From Knoellia subterranea KCTC 19937 (GTDB lineage Bacteria; Actinomycetota; Actinomycetes; Actinomycetales; Dermatophilaceae): a stretch of DNA of 64,000 nt. The notes beneath the pieces were generated by a model that saw only the letters and a program-made list of their open reading frames with translations, ran no database searches and had not been told where the DNA came from. The DNA is taken from assembly GCF_000768685.1 (NCBI RefSeq), contig NZ_AVPK01000002.1, forward strand, positions 62,001 to 126,000, given 5' to 3'. The first letter of the stretch is position 1; each line of letters begins with the position of its first letter. Made by a program: the position numbers and the translations under genes. This document shows, in pieces, positions 50,660 through 60,165 of this stretch.

Positions 50660-51436
50660 GTGACCCAGGACGCGACGACCGGACGCCGCACCGGGGTCTC
50701 CACCTCACCCCGGACCGCAGCGATGTGGGCCGCCGTCGACGACGTCGTCCGCGAGCGCGCTGACCAGCTCGGACGGTCGCTGCGCGTCATCGACCTGGGT
50801 GGCGGGACCGGTGGGCTCGCGGTGCCGCTCGCCGTGGCGGGGCACGACGTCACCGTCGTCGACCCGAGCCCGGACGCACTCGCGTCCCTGCGCCGGCGTG
50901 CGGCCGAGGCCCAGGCCTCCGCACGCGTGAGCGCCGTCCAGGGTGACGCCGACACCCTGGCCTCACTCGTGGGTCGCGATCGCCCCGACCTGGTCCTGTG
51001 TCACGGCACGCTCGAGTACGTCGATGACCCGGCGGCCACCCTGAGCCGGATTGCCGAGGTGCTCGCGGCGGGAGGCATCCTCAGTCTCGTCGTGCCTCAG
51101 CGTTCCGCGGCGGTTCTCGCCCGGGCCCTGGCCGGTCAGTTCGCCCAGGCGAGGGCTGCGCTCGACCGGGCCGACGGTCGCTGGGGTGACGGCGACCCCG
51201 TGCCGCGCCGCTTCGACCGCTCCGGTGTCGTTCGCCTCGTGGAAGCCGCAGGTCTCACCGTGAAGGGGGCACACGGCATACGCCTCTTCAGTGATCTCGT
51301 GCCGTCCGCGCTCGTCGACTCGGACGCGGACCGGGCCGCCCTCCTCGACCTCGAGCGGGCCGTGGCCGAGCACCCGGAGTTCTCCGTGCTCACCCATCTG
51401 GGCACCTCGCTGCACGTCATCGCCACTCGCCCCTGA
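50660..51436 (+). CDS. Class I SAM-dependent methyltransferase
   Basis: 258-residue Rossmann-fold methyltransferase. Motif I VIDLGGGTGGLAVPLA (about residues 43-58), the acidic end of strand 2 in VTVVDPSPDALASL (about 64-77), GDADTLASL, and motif IV LVLCHGTLEYVDDP (about 112-125). The substrate is unknown. The GTG start follows GAGGTG. It precedes dinB by 4 bases, an arrangement I recall from other actinobacteria near the dcw cluster, so the two are probably co-transcribed. Confidence 0.88.
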   Translation: MTQDATTGRRTGVSTSPRTAAMWAAVDDVVRERADQLGRSLRVIDLGGGTGGLAVPLAVAGHDVTVVDPSPDALASLRRRAAEAQASARVSAVQGDADTLASLVGRDRPDLVLCHGTLEYVDDPAATLSRIAEVLAAGGILSLVVPQRSAAVLARALAGQFAQARAALDRADGRWGDGDPVPRRFDRSGVVRLVEAAGLTVKGAHGIRLFSDLVPSALVDSDADRAALLDLERAVAEHPEFSVLTHLGTSLHVIATRP

Positions 51437-51440
51437 GCCC

Positions 51441-52694
51441 ATGAGTCGCCGCCAGTTCAGCCTCCCCGGGCGCACGTCGAGCGACCCCCCGGACGACACG
51501 GGCTGCACGATCCTGCACGTCGACATGGACGCGTTCTATGCCTCGGCGACGCTGCTGTCGCACCCCGAACTCGTGGGCACTCCGGTCATCATCGGTGGCG
51601 GCAACCGGGGCGTCGTGCTGTCCGCGACCTACGAGGCGCGGCGATACGGCGTCGCCTCGGCCATGCCCATGACGCGGGCGCGCCGGTTGTGCCCGCAGGC
51701 AACCGTTCTCGCGCCGGATCACCGCCTGTATGCCGCGATCTCGGCTGCCGTGATGGAAACCTTCCGCTCGGTGACCCCCGAGATCGAACCACTCTCGCTC
51801 GACGAGGCGTTCCTCGACGTGTCCGGGGCGATCCGCCGGCTCGGGTCACCCGCGACGATCGGGGCGCAGATCCGCGACACGATCCATGACGAGCAGGGCA
51901 TCACCTGCTCGGTCGGGGTGTCGTCGACGAAGTTCGTCGCCAAGATCGCCTCCGGTCTGGCCAAACCCGACGGGATGGTCGTCGTGCCACGGGACGAGGT
52001 CATCCCGTTCGTCCAGCAACTGCCCGTGGCCGCCCTGTGGGGCGTGGGGGACAAGACCGAGGAGCAACTCACCCGACTCGGGCTGCGGACGGTCGCCGAC
52101 ATCGCGCACACGCCGCTACCGACCCTCATCCGAGGGCTGGGGGAGGCCACCGGCACCCATCTGCACGAGCTCGCCTGGGGGCGGGACCCGCGGCCGGTCC
52201 ACCGCGAACACCGTGAGAAGAGCATTGGTGCGGACGAGACGTTCGAGTACGACATCGATGACCCGCGTGAGATCCACCGGCACCTGCTCAAGCTGAGCGA
52301 CCGCGTGGGTGCGCGGCTCCGTGCCGCTCGGCTTACCGGACGCACAGTGTCGATCAAGGTGCGCTTCTCCGACTTCACGACGATCACCCGGGCCCGCACG
52401 CTGCGCGAGCCGACCGACACGAGCCGTGAGATCTATGAGACGGCGACGGGGTTGTTCGACGCACTGGGGTTGCAGCGAGCCAGGATTCGCCTGGTCGGGG
52501 TCCGGCTGGAGAAGCTCGTCGCGGTCGAGGAGGCGCCCATCCAGGGCATGCTCGGCGAGCCCGATCACGGGTGGCGCGAGGCCGATCGGGCCATCGACCG
52601 GGCGAGTGCACGGTTTGGTGCCGGGTCGGTGCGTCCGGCAAGCCTGATAGCTCGGGGCTCAACTTCCCCCAGCGACGATCGCGACCTATCCTGA
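51441..52694 (+). CDS. dinB: DNA polymerase IV (DinB, Y family)
   Basis: 417-residue translesion polymerase with intact catalytic residues: ILHVDMDAFYASATLL (about residues 24-39, first Asp), the steric residues near SATYEARRYGVASAMP (about 62-77), and LSLDEAFLDVSG (about 117-128, Asp-Glu pair). The HhH region and little-finger domain follow (VPVAALWGVGDKTEEQL; SIGADETFEYD). No obvious beta-clamp motif was found at the C-terminus (GSTSPSDDRDLS). No LexA box was found immediately upstream; it probably shares the methyltransferase promoter. Confidence 0.93.
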   Translation: MSRRQFSLPGRTSSDPPDDTGCTILHVDMDAFYASATLLSHPELVGTPVIIGGGNRGVVLSATYEARRYGVASAMPMTRARRLCPQATVLAPDHRLYAAISAAVMETFRSVTPEIEPLSLDEAFLDVSGAIRRLGSPATIGAQIRDTIHDEQGITCSVGVSSTKFVAKIASGLAKPDGMVVVPRDEVIPFVQQLPVAALWGVGDKTEEQLTRLGLRTVADIAHTPLPTLIRGLGEATGTHLHELAWGRDPRPVHREHREKSIGADETFEYDIDDPREIHRHLLKLSDRVGARLRAARLTGRTVSIKVRFSDFTTITRARTLREPTDTSREIYETATGLFDALGLQRARIRLVGVRLEKLVAVEEAPIQGMLGEPDHGWREADRAIDRASARFGAGSVRPASLIARGSTSPSDDRDLS

Positions 52695-52802
52695 AGAGAC
52701 CAGCACCGCAGCTGGCGAAGCAACGAAACAGCGGCGCCGTGCGTTGTCATGGGTAGAAGATGTAGGTCACGTCGCACACACGCCGCACCCCAGGAGGACG
52801 CC

Positions 52803-53198
52803 GTGCCGCTGTCAGAGCACGAGCAGCGAATGCTCGAGCAGTTGGAGCAGGCCCTGGTCGCCGAGGACCCCAAGTTCGCCTCGAACATGGAGGGAGCCCG
52901 CCGTGGCGGCCCCACGCGGCTGCGGTGGATCATCGGCATCGTCGGTGTGCTTGCCGGACTCGGCCTCGTCCTCGTCGGGATCCAGACCACGATGTGGGTC
53001 GGGGCGGCGGGCTTCGCCGTGATGGTGGCGGCCGTGGCGTTCGCGCTCACACCGCCGCGGCGCGGCAAGCTCGCCGTCGTGCGTGACGACGGCTCCACGG
53101 GCCCGGCCAGTTCCGGTCGCCGTCAGAAGAGCGGGTCCGGCTTCATGAACAAGCTCGACGACCGCTGGGACCGTCGCGGCCAGGACGGCTGGAACTGA
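52803..53198 (+). CDS. DUF3040 membrane protein
   Basis: 131-residue actinobacterial protein with the invariant start VPLSEHEQRMLEQLEQAL, then FASNMEGA, and two membrane helices (about residues 43-62 and 66-85). A Ser/Gly/Arg-rich cytoplasmic tail follows. The GTG is preceded by AGGAGG. In many actinobacteria this gene lies between dinB and mraZ at the head of the division gene cluster; here mraZ is not next, and a REP element and DUF456 follow instead. Function unknown. Confidence 0.93.
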   Translation: MPLSEHEQRMLEQLEQALVAEDPKFASNMEGARRGGPTRLRWIIGIVGVLAGLGLVLVGIQTTMWVGAAGFAVMVAAVAFALTPPRRGKLAVVRDDGSTGPASSGRRQKSGSGFMNKLDDRWDRRGQDGWN

Positions 53199-53203
53199 CA
53201 GAC

Positions 53204-53274
53204 CACCACTGATTGCCCGTTTGGGTCAGTTGGTCGCTGCGCTCCGCGCTGGCCCAAACGGGCAATCAGTGGTG
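53204..53274. repeat. REP-like element 4 (CTGATTGCCC type)
   Basis: 26-base arms (53204-53229 and 53249-53274) with one mismatch and a 19-base loop, between the convergent DUF3040 and DUF456 genes. The loop shares GTCGCTGCGCTC with element 2. Confidence 0.92.
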
Positions 53275-53281
53275 AATGAGC

Positions 53282-53776
53282 CTACGTGGCGAGGACGCCG
53301 ATAACCCACGTGACGGCGATGAGCAGGCCGGCGCAGAGTTCGATGCCCATGCTCAGGGCGATGGCCTTGAGGGCGTGCTTGGTCCGGTCCCACGCCTGCG
53401 CACGGTCAAGGCTGCGGCCCTGCTCGACGAGGAAGATGCCGAGCACGAAGCCGACGAAGAAGCCGACAACGGGGATGACGAAGAACCCGACGATGCCGAG
53501 CAGCACCGCGAGGAGCAGGGTCGTGGTCTTGACGCCCTGCTGACGTAGCCGCTTGCCCGGGACGAGGAATTGCGTGGCGACCCCGGCGAGATAAATCGCG
53601 AGGCAGATCCCGAAGAAGGTCCAGGCCGTCGCGCCCCCGGTTTCCCAGGCCCAGAGGAGCACCCCGAGGACGGCGACGAGCAGACCGGGGATGACGGGAA
53701 CGACAATGCCGACGATCCCCACGAAGATGAGGATCGCCGGCACCCAGACGGTGGTGCCCTCCGGAAGGAGGTTCAC
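53282..53776 (-). CDS. DUF456 membrane protein
   Basis: 164-residue protein with about four to five membrane helices and the glycine-rich, duplicated hydrophobic pattern of DUF456: ILIFVGIVGIVVPVIPGLLVAVLG (about residues 16-39) and LAVLLGIVGFFVIPVVGFFVG (about 89-109), followed by an amphipathic segment and a last helix. The GTG start is 9 bases downstream of the DUF7455-like stop, so the two are co-transcribed. Role unknown. Confidence 0.88.
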   Translation of the reverse strand: MNLLPEGTTVWVPAILIFVGIVGIVVPVIPGLLVAVLGVLLWAWETGGATAWTFFGICLAIYLAGVATQFLVPGKRLRQQGVKTTTLLLAVLLGIVGFFVIPVVGFFVGFVLGIFLVEQGRSLDRAQAWDRTKHALKAIALSMGIELCAGLLIAVTWVIGVLAT

Positions 53777-53785
53777 TCGACGGGG

Positions 53786-54004
53786 TCAGACGTCGATGTC
53801 GGCGACGGTGGGCGGCTCCGTCAGGCGGTCGCTCTCGTCCACGATGTCGGCGTGGTCGCGCAACTTCGGCAGGTGCTCACGACCGTGGTGGGCGCAGAAG
53901 AGCAGCTCGCCCCCAACGTGCAGGGTCGCGCGAACATAGGCCTGGGCTCCGCAGCGGTCGCAGCGGTCCGCGTTGGTCAGGGTGGGTGCCAGTGCGGTGG
54001 TCAC
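53786..54004 (-). CDS. DUF7455-like small zinc-binding protein
   Basis: 72-residue protein with a CxxC...C pattern ADRCDRCGAQAYVRATL and LLFCAHHGREHLPKL, suggesting a small zinc ribbon. The GTG at 54004 follows AGGAGG at 5 bases, fixing the start. Small proteins of this type lie divergently next to topoisomerase IV or gyrase genes in many actinobacteria, as with parE here. Function unknown. The 292 bases between it and parE hold both promoters and an octamer copy at 54226; nothing else was seen. Confidence 0.85.
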   Translation of the reverse strand: MTTALAPTLTNADRCDRCGAQAYVRATLHVGGELLFCAHHGREHLPKLRDHADIVDESDRLTEPPTVADIDV

Positions 54005-54296
54005 ATCGGCCTCCTCGGCTGATCTCGTCAGTGGGCCCACGCGGGTGCGTGGGCGTCAAGCGTTGCAACAGTCAAACACGCCAACCTCTTCCCGCGTGGG
54101 AGGTGTTCGCGTTGTGACCGATCCGATGCCGACGACTCGATCATTCCTCATGCCCCCGACAGCGCGCCTCGCCGGGCTTGTCGGCGCCCGGAGTTAGCCT
54201 GTCGCGGAACGCGAAGGTGAGCGGACGGCATACCCGATCCGCCTCTGGCGACCGACCGCGAACCGCACCTCCGCACCCGCACGACCGAAGGAACGC

Positions 54297-56444
54297 ATGA
54301 GCCCCACGTCCACGGCCAAGAAGGCCGCGACGAGCAAGTCCTCGTCCGACTACAGCGCGCACCACCTCCAGGTCCTCGAGGGCCTCGAGGCGGTCCGCAA
54401 GCGGCCGGGCATGTACATCGGCTCGACCGACAGCCGCGGACTCATGCACTGCCTCTGGGAGATCATCGACAACGCCGTCGACGAGGCGCTCGGTGGGCAC
54501 GGCGACCGCATCGAGGTCATCCTGCACAAGGATGGGTCCGTCGAGGTGCGCGACGAGGCCCGTGGCATCCCCGTCGACATCGAGCCACGCACCGGTCTCA
54601 CCGGTGTCGAGGTCGTCTTCACCAAGCTGCACGCCGGCGGCAAGTTCGGTGGGGGCTCCTACACCGCGTCCGGTGGTCTGCACGGTGTCGGCGCCTCGGT
54701 CGTCAACGCGCTGTCCGCACGGCTCGACGTCGAGGTCGACCGCAGCGGCAAGACCTACGCCATGAGCTTCCGCCGTGGCGAGCCGGGCTACTTCCCGGAC
54801 GTCGCCAGCAGCGACAAGAGTCCCGAGCACGAGTTCACGCCCTACGAGCGCAGCAGTGAGCTCGCCGTCGTCGGCAAGGCCAAGCGCGGCGCGACGGGCA
54901 CGCGCATCCGCTACTGGGCCGATCCGCAGATCTTCCTCAAGGACGCCGAGTTCGACTACGACGGGCTCGTCGCACGCGCCCGCCAGACGTCCTTCCTCGT
55001 GCCCGGGCTCACCCTCGTCATCCGCGACGAGCGCGGACTGCCCGGGACGGCGGGGGAGATGGGGCCCCACGAGGAGGTCTTCGTCCACGACGGCGGCATC
55101 AGCGAGTTTGCCGAGTTCCTCGCCCCTGACCCGTCGGTCACCGACGTGTGGCGCCTCCAGGGCACCGGCAACTTCACCGAGACCGTCCCCGTCCTCGATT
55201 CCAAGGGGCACATGACCCCGCAGGAGGTCGAGCGCGAGTGTGAGGTCGACATCGCCGTGCGCTGGGGCACCGGCTACGACGCCAAGGTCAGCTCCTTCGT
55301 CAACATCATCGCCACACCCAAGGGCGGCACCCACATGGCCGGCTTCGAGCAGGCGCTGCTCAAGGTCTTCCGCAAGCAGCTCGAGGTCAACGCCCGCCGG
55401 CTCAAGGTCGGCAACGACAAGGTCGACAAGGACGACATCCTCGCCGGGCTCACCGCAGTCGTGACGGTGCGGCTGGCCGAGCCCCAATTCGAGGGGCAGA
55501 CCAAGGAGGTCCTCGGGACCAACGCCGTGCGCGCCATCGTCGGCCGGGTGGTCGAGAAGGAACTCACGACCAACCTCACCTCGACCAAGCGCGGCGAGAA
55601 GCAGCAGGCCGCACAGCTGCTCGAGAAGGTCACCGCCGAGATGAAATCGCGCATCAGTGCGCGCCTGCACAAGGAGACGCAGCGCAAGAAGAACGCGCTC
55701 GAGACGTCATCACTGCCGGCCAAGCTCGCCGACTGCCGCAGCAACGACGTCGAGGCGACCGAACTCTTCATTGTCGAGGGGGACAGCGCGCTCGGGACCG
55801 CCAAGTTGGCCCGCAACTCCGACGTGCAGGCCCTCCTGCCGATCCGCGGCAAGATCCTCAACGTCCAGAAGGCCTCGCTCACCGACATGCTCGGCAACGC
55901 CGAGTGCGCGGCGATCATTCAGGTCATCGGCGCCGGCTCGGGGCGGACCTTCGACGTCGAGGCGGCCCGCTACGGCAAGGTCATCATCATGACCGATGCC
56001 GACGTCGACGGCGCTCACATCCGCACCCTGCTGCTGACGCTCTTCTTCCGCTACATGCGTCCGCTCGTCGAGGCCGGTCGCGTCTATGCCGCCGTGCCTC
56101 CGTTGCACCGCATCGAGGTGGCCGGCGCCGGAGCCCGCAAGGGTGAGCTCATCTACACCTACTCCGAGGGTGAGATGCGCAAGACCGTCGCCTCCCTGAC
56201 CAAGCGTGGCCGCAACATCAAGCAGCCGATGCAGCGCTACAAGGGTCTGGGTGAGATGGACGCCGACCAGCTCGCCGAGACGACGATGGACCCGCACCAC
56301 CGGACGCTGCGCAAGGTGACGATGGCCGACGCCGAGCAGGCCGAGCGCATCTTCGAACTCCTCATGGGCAACGAGGTCGCGCCTCGCCGCGACTTCATCG
56401 TCCGCGGCTCGGCGCAACTCGACCGCGAACGCATCGACGCCTGA
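54297..56444 (+). CDS. parE: DNA topoisomerase IV subunit B
   Basis: ATPase subunit of a type IIA topoisomerase. 715 residues: GHKL ATP site (IIDNAVDEALGG, about 59-70; KFGGGSYTASGGLHGVGASV, about 116-135), then the TOPRIM domain with LFIVEGDSALGTAKLARN (about 490-507) and IIMTDADVDGAHIRTLLLT (about 561-579), and IKQPMQRYKGLGEMDADQL near the C-terminus. ParE is preferred to GyrB because a ParC/GyrA-type gene lies in this window and no dnaA/recF genes are near. It ends at a strong terminator. Confidence 0.93.
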   Translation: MSPTSTAKKAATSKSSSDYSAHHLQVLEGLEAVRKRPGMYIGSTDSRGLMHCLWEIIDNAVDEALGGHGDRIEVILHKDGSVEVRDEARGIPVDIEPRTGLTGVEVVFTKLHAGGKFGGGSYTASGGLHGVGASVVNALSARLDVEVDRSGKTYAMSFRRGEPGYFPDVASSDKSPEHEFTPYERSSELAVVGKAKRGATGTRIRYWADPQIFLKDAEFDYDGLVARARQTSFLVPGLTLVIRDERGLPGTAGEMGPHEEVFVHDGGISEFAEFLAPDPSVTDVWRLQGTGNFTETVPVLDSKGHMTPQEVERECEVDIAVRWGTGYDAKVSSFVNIIATPKGGTHMAGFEQALLKVFRKQLEVNARRLKVGNDKVDKDDILAGLTAVVTVRLAEPQFEGQTKEVLGTNAVRAIVGRVVEKELTTNLTSTKRGEKQQAAQLLEKVTAEMKSRISARLHKETQRKKNALETSSLPAKLADCRSNDVEATELFIVEGDSALGTAKLARNSDVQALLPIRGKILNVQKASLTDMLGNAECAAIIQVIGAGSGRTFDVEAARYGKVIIMTDADVDGAHIRTLLLTLFFRYMRPLVEAGRVYAAVPPLHRIEVAGAGARKGELIYTYSEGEMRKTVASLTKRGRNIKQPMQRYKGLGEMDADQLAETTMDPHHRTLRKVTMADAEQAERIFELLMGNEVAPRRDFIVRGSAQLDRERIDA

Positions 56445-56477
56445 GTTCGCAGGGTCGCCTGCGGCGACCAACAACGC

Positions 56478-56525
56478 AACGCGCCGGTATGCCGGGAAGG
56501 CGACTTCCCGGCATACCGGCGCGTT
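56478..56525 (+). terminator. Strong terminator after parE built from an inverted octamer pair
   Basis: Perfect 22-bp stem (56478-56499 and 56504-56525), loop GCGA, followed by a short T run. Each arm contains one exact octamer copy (56487-56494 and 56509-56516), so the inverted pair forms the hairpin. Confidence 0.93.
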
Positions 56526-56606
56526 TCCGTTGCCCTGAGACGTGATGTGGGACACAGTGGGCCGATACAGGCGCCGGTTGGGCGCACCGACCAGGAGGGC
56601 TTCGAG

Positions 56607-58097
56607 ATGAGCGGTCACACCGCAGGCGACACGGGCGTCATCGACGCACCGGGCGAGGGGCAGCACGAACTCAAGCGGGTCATGGGGCCCAGGTTGCTGC
56701 TGCTCTTCATCGTCGGTGACATTCTCGGCACCGGTGTCTACGCACTCACCGGTTCGGTGGCCGGCGAGGTCGGCGGCGCAGCGTGGGCACCGTTCCTCGT
56801 CGCGTTCACCGTCGCCACGATCACGGCGTTCTCCTACCTCGAGCTCGTGACGAAGTACCCGCAGGCTGCCGGTGCGGCGCTCTACACGCACAAGGCGTTC
56901 GGGATCCACTTCCTGACGTTCCTCGTGTGCTTCACCGTCATGTGCTCGGGCATCACGTCGGCCTCGACCGCGTCGAACGCCTTCGCCGGGTTCCTCCGGG
57001 ACGGCCTCGGGATGAAGGAGGACTGGCCCGCCGGATCGACGCCGATCCTGCTCATCGCCCTGGGCTTCATGGCCCTCGTCGCGGCGATCAACTTCCGTGG
57101 CGTCGGCGAGAGCGTCAAGGCCAACGTCGTCCTCACCCTCGTCGAGCTGTCCGGTCTGCTCCTCGTGATCTTCATCGGCCTCTACGCCGTGACCCAGGGC
57201 AAGGCGGACTTCTCGCAGACGGTCGTCTTCGACAGCCCCAGTGACAAGAGCACGTTCTTCGCCATCACTGCCGCGACCTCGCTCGCGTTCTTCGCGATGG
57301 TCGGCTTCGAGGACTCGGTCAACATGGCCGAGGAGACGCACGAGCCCGAGAAGAACTTCCCCAAGATGATGCTCACCGGTCTGGGCATCACCGGCCTGAT
57401 CTATGTGCTCGTCTCGATCACCGCCGTCGCACTGGTGCCCGTCGGGAAGCTCGCCGATCCGAACGAGGCCTCGGCCCTCACCCAGGTGGTCGCGGCGGGT
57501 GCGCCGAACTTCCCCTTCGACAAGGTCTTCCCGTTCATCGGCATGTTCGCGGTGGCCAACTCGGCCCTGATCAACATGTTGATGGCGAGCCGGCTGCTCT
57601 ACGGCATGGCCAAGCAGGAGGTGCTTCCGCCGGTCCTCGGTCGGGTGCACCCCGGTCGTCGCACCCCCTGGGTGTCGATCCTCTTCACGACGGCCATCGC
57701 ATTCGGCCTGATCATCTATGTGGTGCGGGCCAACGCCAGCAAGGACGGCGCCAACACGGTGTCCCTGCTGGGTGGCACGACGGCGCTCCTGCTCCTGTGC
57801 GTCTTCACGATCGTCAACATCGCCGTGTTGGTGCTTCGTCGGGATGGGGTGTCGCACAAGCACTTCATCGCGCCGTCGATCCTGCCGATCGTGGGCGCCA
57901 TCGCCTGTGCGTTCCTGGCCGGCCCCTGGGCGCGCAGCGAGGCCCAGCAGGAGCAATACAAGATCGCCGGAGGCCTGCTGGCCGTCGGTGTCGTCCTCTG
58001 GGCGCTGACCTGGCTCGCGAACCGGTTCTTCTTCGCCAAGAAGACCTACATGCGTGATGTCGAGGAGCTCGGCGACCCCGACCACGAGCACCACTGA
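56607..58097 (+). CDS. APC-superfamily amino acid permease
   Basis: 496-residue transporter with about 12 membrane helices. The first-helix motif is LLLFIVGDILGTGVYALTGS (about residues 32-51), followed by the conserved FAMVGFEDSVNMAEETHEP region (about 231-249) and SRLLYGMAKQEVLPPVLGRV (about 330-349). Best fit is the APC/cationic amino-acid transporter group; the substrate is not known. The ATG is preceded by CAGGAGGG. It lies between parE and the sugar transporter operon and probably has its own promoter after the parE terminator. Confidence 0.88.
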   Translation: MSGHTAGDTGVIDAPGEGQHELKRVMGPRLLLLFIVGDILGTGVYALTGSVAGEVGGAAWAPFLVAFTVATITAFSYLELVTKYPQAAGAALYTHKAFGIHFLTFLVCFTVMCSGITSASTASNAFAGFLRDGLGMKEDWPAGSTPILLIALGFMALVAAINFRGVGESVKANVVLTLVELSGLLLVIFIGLYAVTQGKADFSQTVVFDSPSDKSTFFAITAATSLAFFAMVGFEDSVNMAEETHEPEKNFPKMMLTGLGITGLIYVLVSITAVALVPVGKLADPNEASALTQVVAAGAPNFPFDKVFPFIGMFAVANSALINMLMASRLLYGMAKQEVLPPVLGRVHPGRRTPWVSILFTTAIAFGLIIYVVRANASKDGANTVSLLGGTTALLLLCVFTIVNIAVLVLRRDGVSHKHFIAPSILPIVGAIACAFLAGPWARSEAQQEQYKIAGGLLAVGVVLWALTWLANRFFFAKKTYMRDVEELGDPDHEHH

Positions 58098-58105
58098 CAC
58101 ATCAT

Positions 58106-58165
58106 CTGATTGCCCGTTCGTGCCCGTGATGAGGGCAGCGACGAACTGGCCGAACGGGCAATCAG
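58106..58165. repeat. REP-like element 5 (CTGATTGCCC type)
   Basis: 15-base perfect arms (58106-58120 and 58151-58165) with a 30-base loop that pairs partly, between the convergent permease and lacI-type genes. Only 4 bases separate the right arm from the regulator's stop. Confidence 0.88.
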
Positions 58166-58169
58166 TTGG

Positions 58170-59213
58170 TCAGAGGGCAGTCGGGGGAGCGGTGCTGGCG
58201 CGGATGACGAGCTCGGTCGGGACGACGACTTCGGTCTCGTCACCACCGTCGGTCGCGACTCCGAGGGAGCGCAGCAGAATCTCCGCGGCCTGGCGTCCTT
58301 GTGCCGCAACGTCCTGACGGACCGTCGTCAGGCCCAGGACATTGCTCAGGGCGTGATCGTCGATGCCGATGACCGAGAGGTCCTCGGGGATGTGCAGACC
58401 TTGTGCGCGGGCGGCCGCCATGGCGCCGATGGCCATCTCGTCGGACGCTGCTGCGATAGCGGTGGGGCGATCGTCGGACGCGAGCAGGGTATGGGTGTCG
58501 GCGGAAGCACTGTCGGCCGACCAGTCGGATCCGAGGATCCACTGCTTGTGCTCCGCCAGTCCGTGCGACTGCATCACCTCGCGGAAGGCATCGAGTCGCG
58601 CCTGGGGCGTGCGGATGTGGGCCTTGTTGGACGGGACCGCGCCGATGTAGGCAATGCGTTCGTGGCCCAGGGAGACAAGGTGTTCGGTCGCCGTGCGCAT
58701 GGCCTGCGCCTCGTCGATGCGAACGTTGGGGCGATCCGCGACGGGCGTTCCGATGGCCACGAGGGGGAGGCCGAGACGGTCCACGAGGTCGAGTTCGTCC
58801 TGGGTCATCGGGAGATTGAGGGTGATGACGCCGTCGACGCGCTTCCACAGCATGTTCTGTGACAGGGGGAGGCGCTGGTCGTAGGTGTCGTCCTCGAGGT
58901 CGAAGAGGAGGACATGGTGATCGTGCTGCCTCAACGTCTTCTCGATGGCGCTCACCAGGGTGGCGAAGAACCACCGGGTGAGGAAGGGCGCGACGACACC
59001 GACGACCTGGGTGCGCCCCGATGCGAGCGAAGTTGCCGTTGGGCTGGCAACGTAGTCGAGCTCGTTGGCCACCTTGAGGACGCGCTCCCGGGTGCGCGGG
59101 GACACCCGGTCGAGCCCTCGGAGTGCACGGGAGACCGTGGCCACGGAGACCCCGGCCTCCCGTGCAACATCCGTGATGGTGCTCATCCGCCGACGGCGGT
59201 CTGGAGCAGTCAT
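58170..59213 (-). CDS. LacI-family transcriptional regulator
   Basis: 347-residue repressor. The HTH is STITDVAREAGVSVATVSRAL (about residues 11-30) followed by the hinge helix region DYVASPTATSLASGRT, then a sugar-binding periplasmic-protein-like domain (about 68-340). It is the last gene of the sugar transporter operon: the ATG at 59213 is one base from the stop of the upstream permease gene. Probably represses the operon from a palindrome at 62723-62740, released by the transported sugar or a derivative. ATG at 59186 is an alternative start. Confidence 0.92.
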   Translation of the reverse strand: MTAPDRRRRMSTITDVAREAGVSVATVSRALRGLDRVSPRTRERVLKVANELDYVASPTATSLASGRTQVVGVVAPFLTRWFFATLVSAIEKTLRQHDHHVLLFDLEDDTYDQRLPLSQNMLWKRVDGVITLNLPMTQDELDLVDRLGLPLVAIGTPVADRPNVRIDEAQAMRTATEHLVSLGHERIAYIGAVPSNKAHIRTPQARLDAFREVMQSHGLAEHKQWILGSDWSADSASADTHTLLASDDRPTAIAAASDEMAIGAMAAARAQGLHIPEDLSVIGIDDHALSNVLGLTTVRQDVAAQGRQAAEILLRSLGVATDGGDETEVVVPTELVIRASTAPPTAL

Positions 59214-59214
59214 G

Positions 59215-60162
59215 TCAGCCCTTCAGGCCGCCCGCGAGCAGACCCCGGACGAAGAAGCGCTGCAGCGACAGGAACACCACGACGGGCACGATCATCGAGA
59301 TGAAGGCGCCTGCCGAGAGGAGGTACCACGCGTTGCCGCGCGTTCCGGCCAACTCGGCGACTCGCACCGTCACCGGCGCGACGTCCGGTGTTCCACCGAG
59401 GAAGACCAGCGAGACGAGAAGGTCATTCCACACCCACAGGAACTGGAAGATCCCGAAGGCCGCCAGGGCGGGCGTCAGCAGAGGCAACAGGATCTTGAAG
59501 AAGATCGTGACGTGGCCGGCGCCATCGACACGTGCGGCCTCCATGAGCTCACCCGGGAGTTCTCTCATGAAGTTGTGGATGAGGAACGTCGCCAGGGGAA
59601 GGGCGAAGATCGTGTGGGACAACCACACGCTCCAGTAGGACGCCCCGAAACCGAGCTTGTTCGTGTACATGTCGAGCAGCGGGATGAGCGCGATCTGGAG
59701 CGGCACGATCTGCAGCGCGAAGACCGCGACGAACAGGGCGTCACGTCCCGGGAACGGCATCCACGCGAAGGCGTAGGCCGCGAGCGAGGCGAGGAAGATC
59801 GGCAGCAGCACCGCGGGGATCGTGATGACGACCGTGTTGATGAAGTACTGGCTGAAGCTCGAGGTTGCTCCGGGCTCGAGCGCCTCGCGGTAGTTCTCGA
59901 GGGTGAACGCCCCCGGGTTGCCGAAGGCCGTCCACCATCCGCTCGAGTTGATGTCGCGTTGGGTGCGGAACGACGTCACGAGCAGTCCGACGGTGGGTGT
60001 CGTCCACAGCACGGCGATGATGATCGCCACGAGGGATGCCCACCGTGAGCTCACTGCGCGGGCGGCGTCGCCGGTCGCGGTCTTCTTTGCCTTGCCGGAC
60101 GACGGCGGGACGGCGTCGTCGATCATCGACTCGGGCGTTGCTGCCGGTTGGAGGGTGCTCAT
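59215..60162 (-). CDS. Carbohydrate ABC transporter permease (MalG type)
   Basis: 315-residue inner permease with six membrane helices. The EAA loop reads MEAARVDGAGHVTIFFKILL (about residues 212-231), where the ATPase docks. The polar N-terminal 40 residues precede the first helix (SLVAIIIAVLWTTPTVGLL). Partner of the MalF-type gene 3 bases upstream. No ATPase gene is in this operon, so a shared MsiK-like ATPase encoded elsewhere is likely. Confidence 0.92.
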   Translation of the reverse strand: MSTLQPAATPESMIDDAVPPSSGKAKKTATGDAARAVSSRWASLVAIIIAVLWTTPTVGLLVTSFRTQRDINSSGWWTAFGNPGAFTLENYREALEPGATSSFSQYFINTVVITIPAVLLPIFLASLAAYAFAWMPFPGRDALFVAVFALQIVPLQIALIPLLDMYTNKLGFGASYWSVWLSHTIFALPLATFLIHNFMRELPGELMEAARVDGAGHVTIFFKILLPLLTPALAAFGIFQFLWVWNDLLVSLVFLGGTPDVAPVTVRVAELAGTRGNAWYLLSAGAFISMIVPVVVFLSLQRFFVRGLLAGGLKG

Positions 60163-60165
60163 GTC

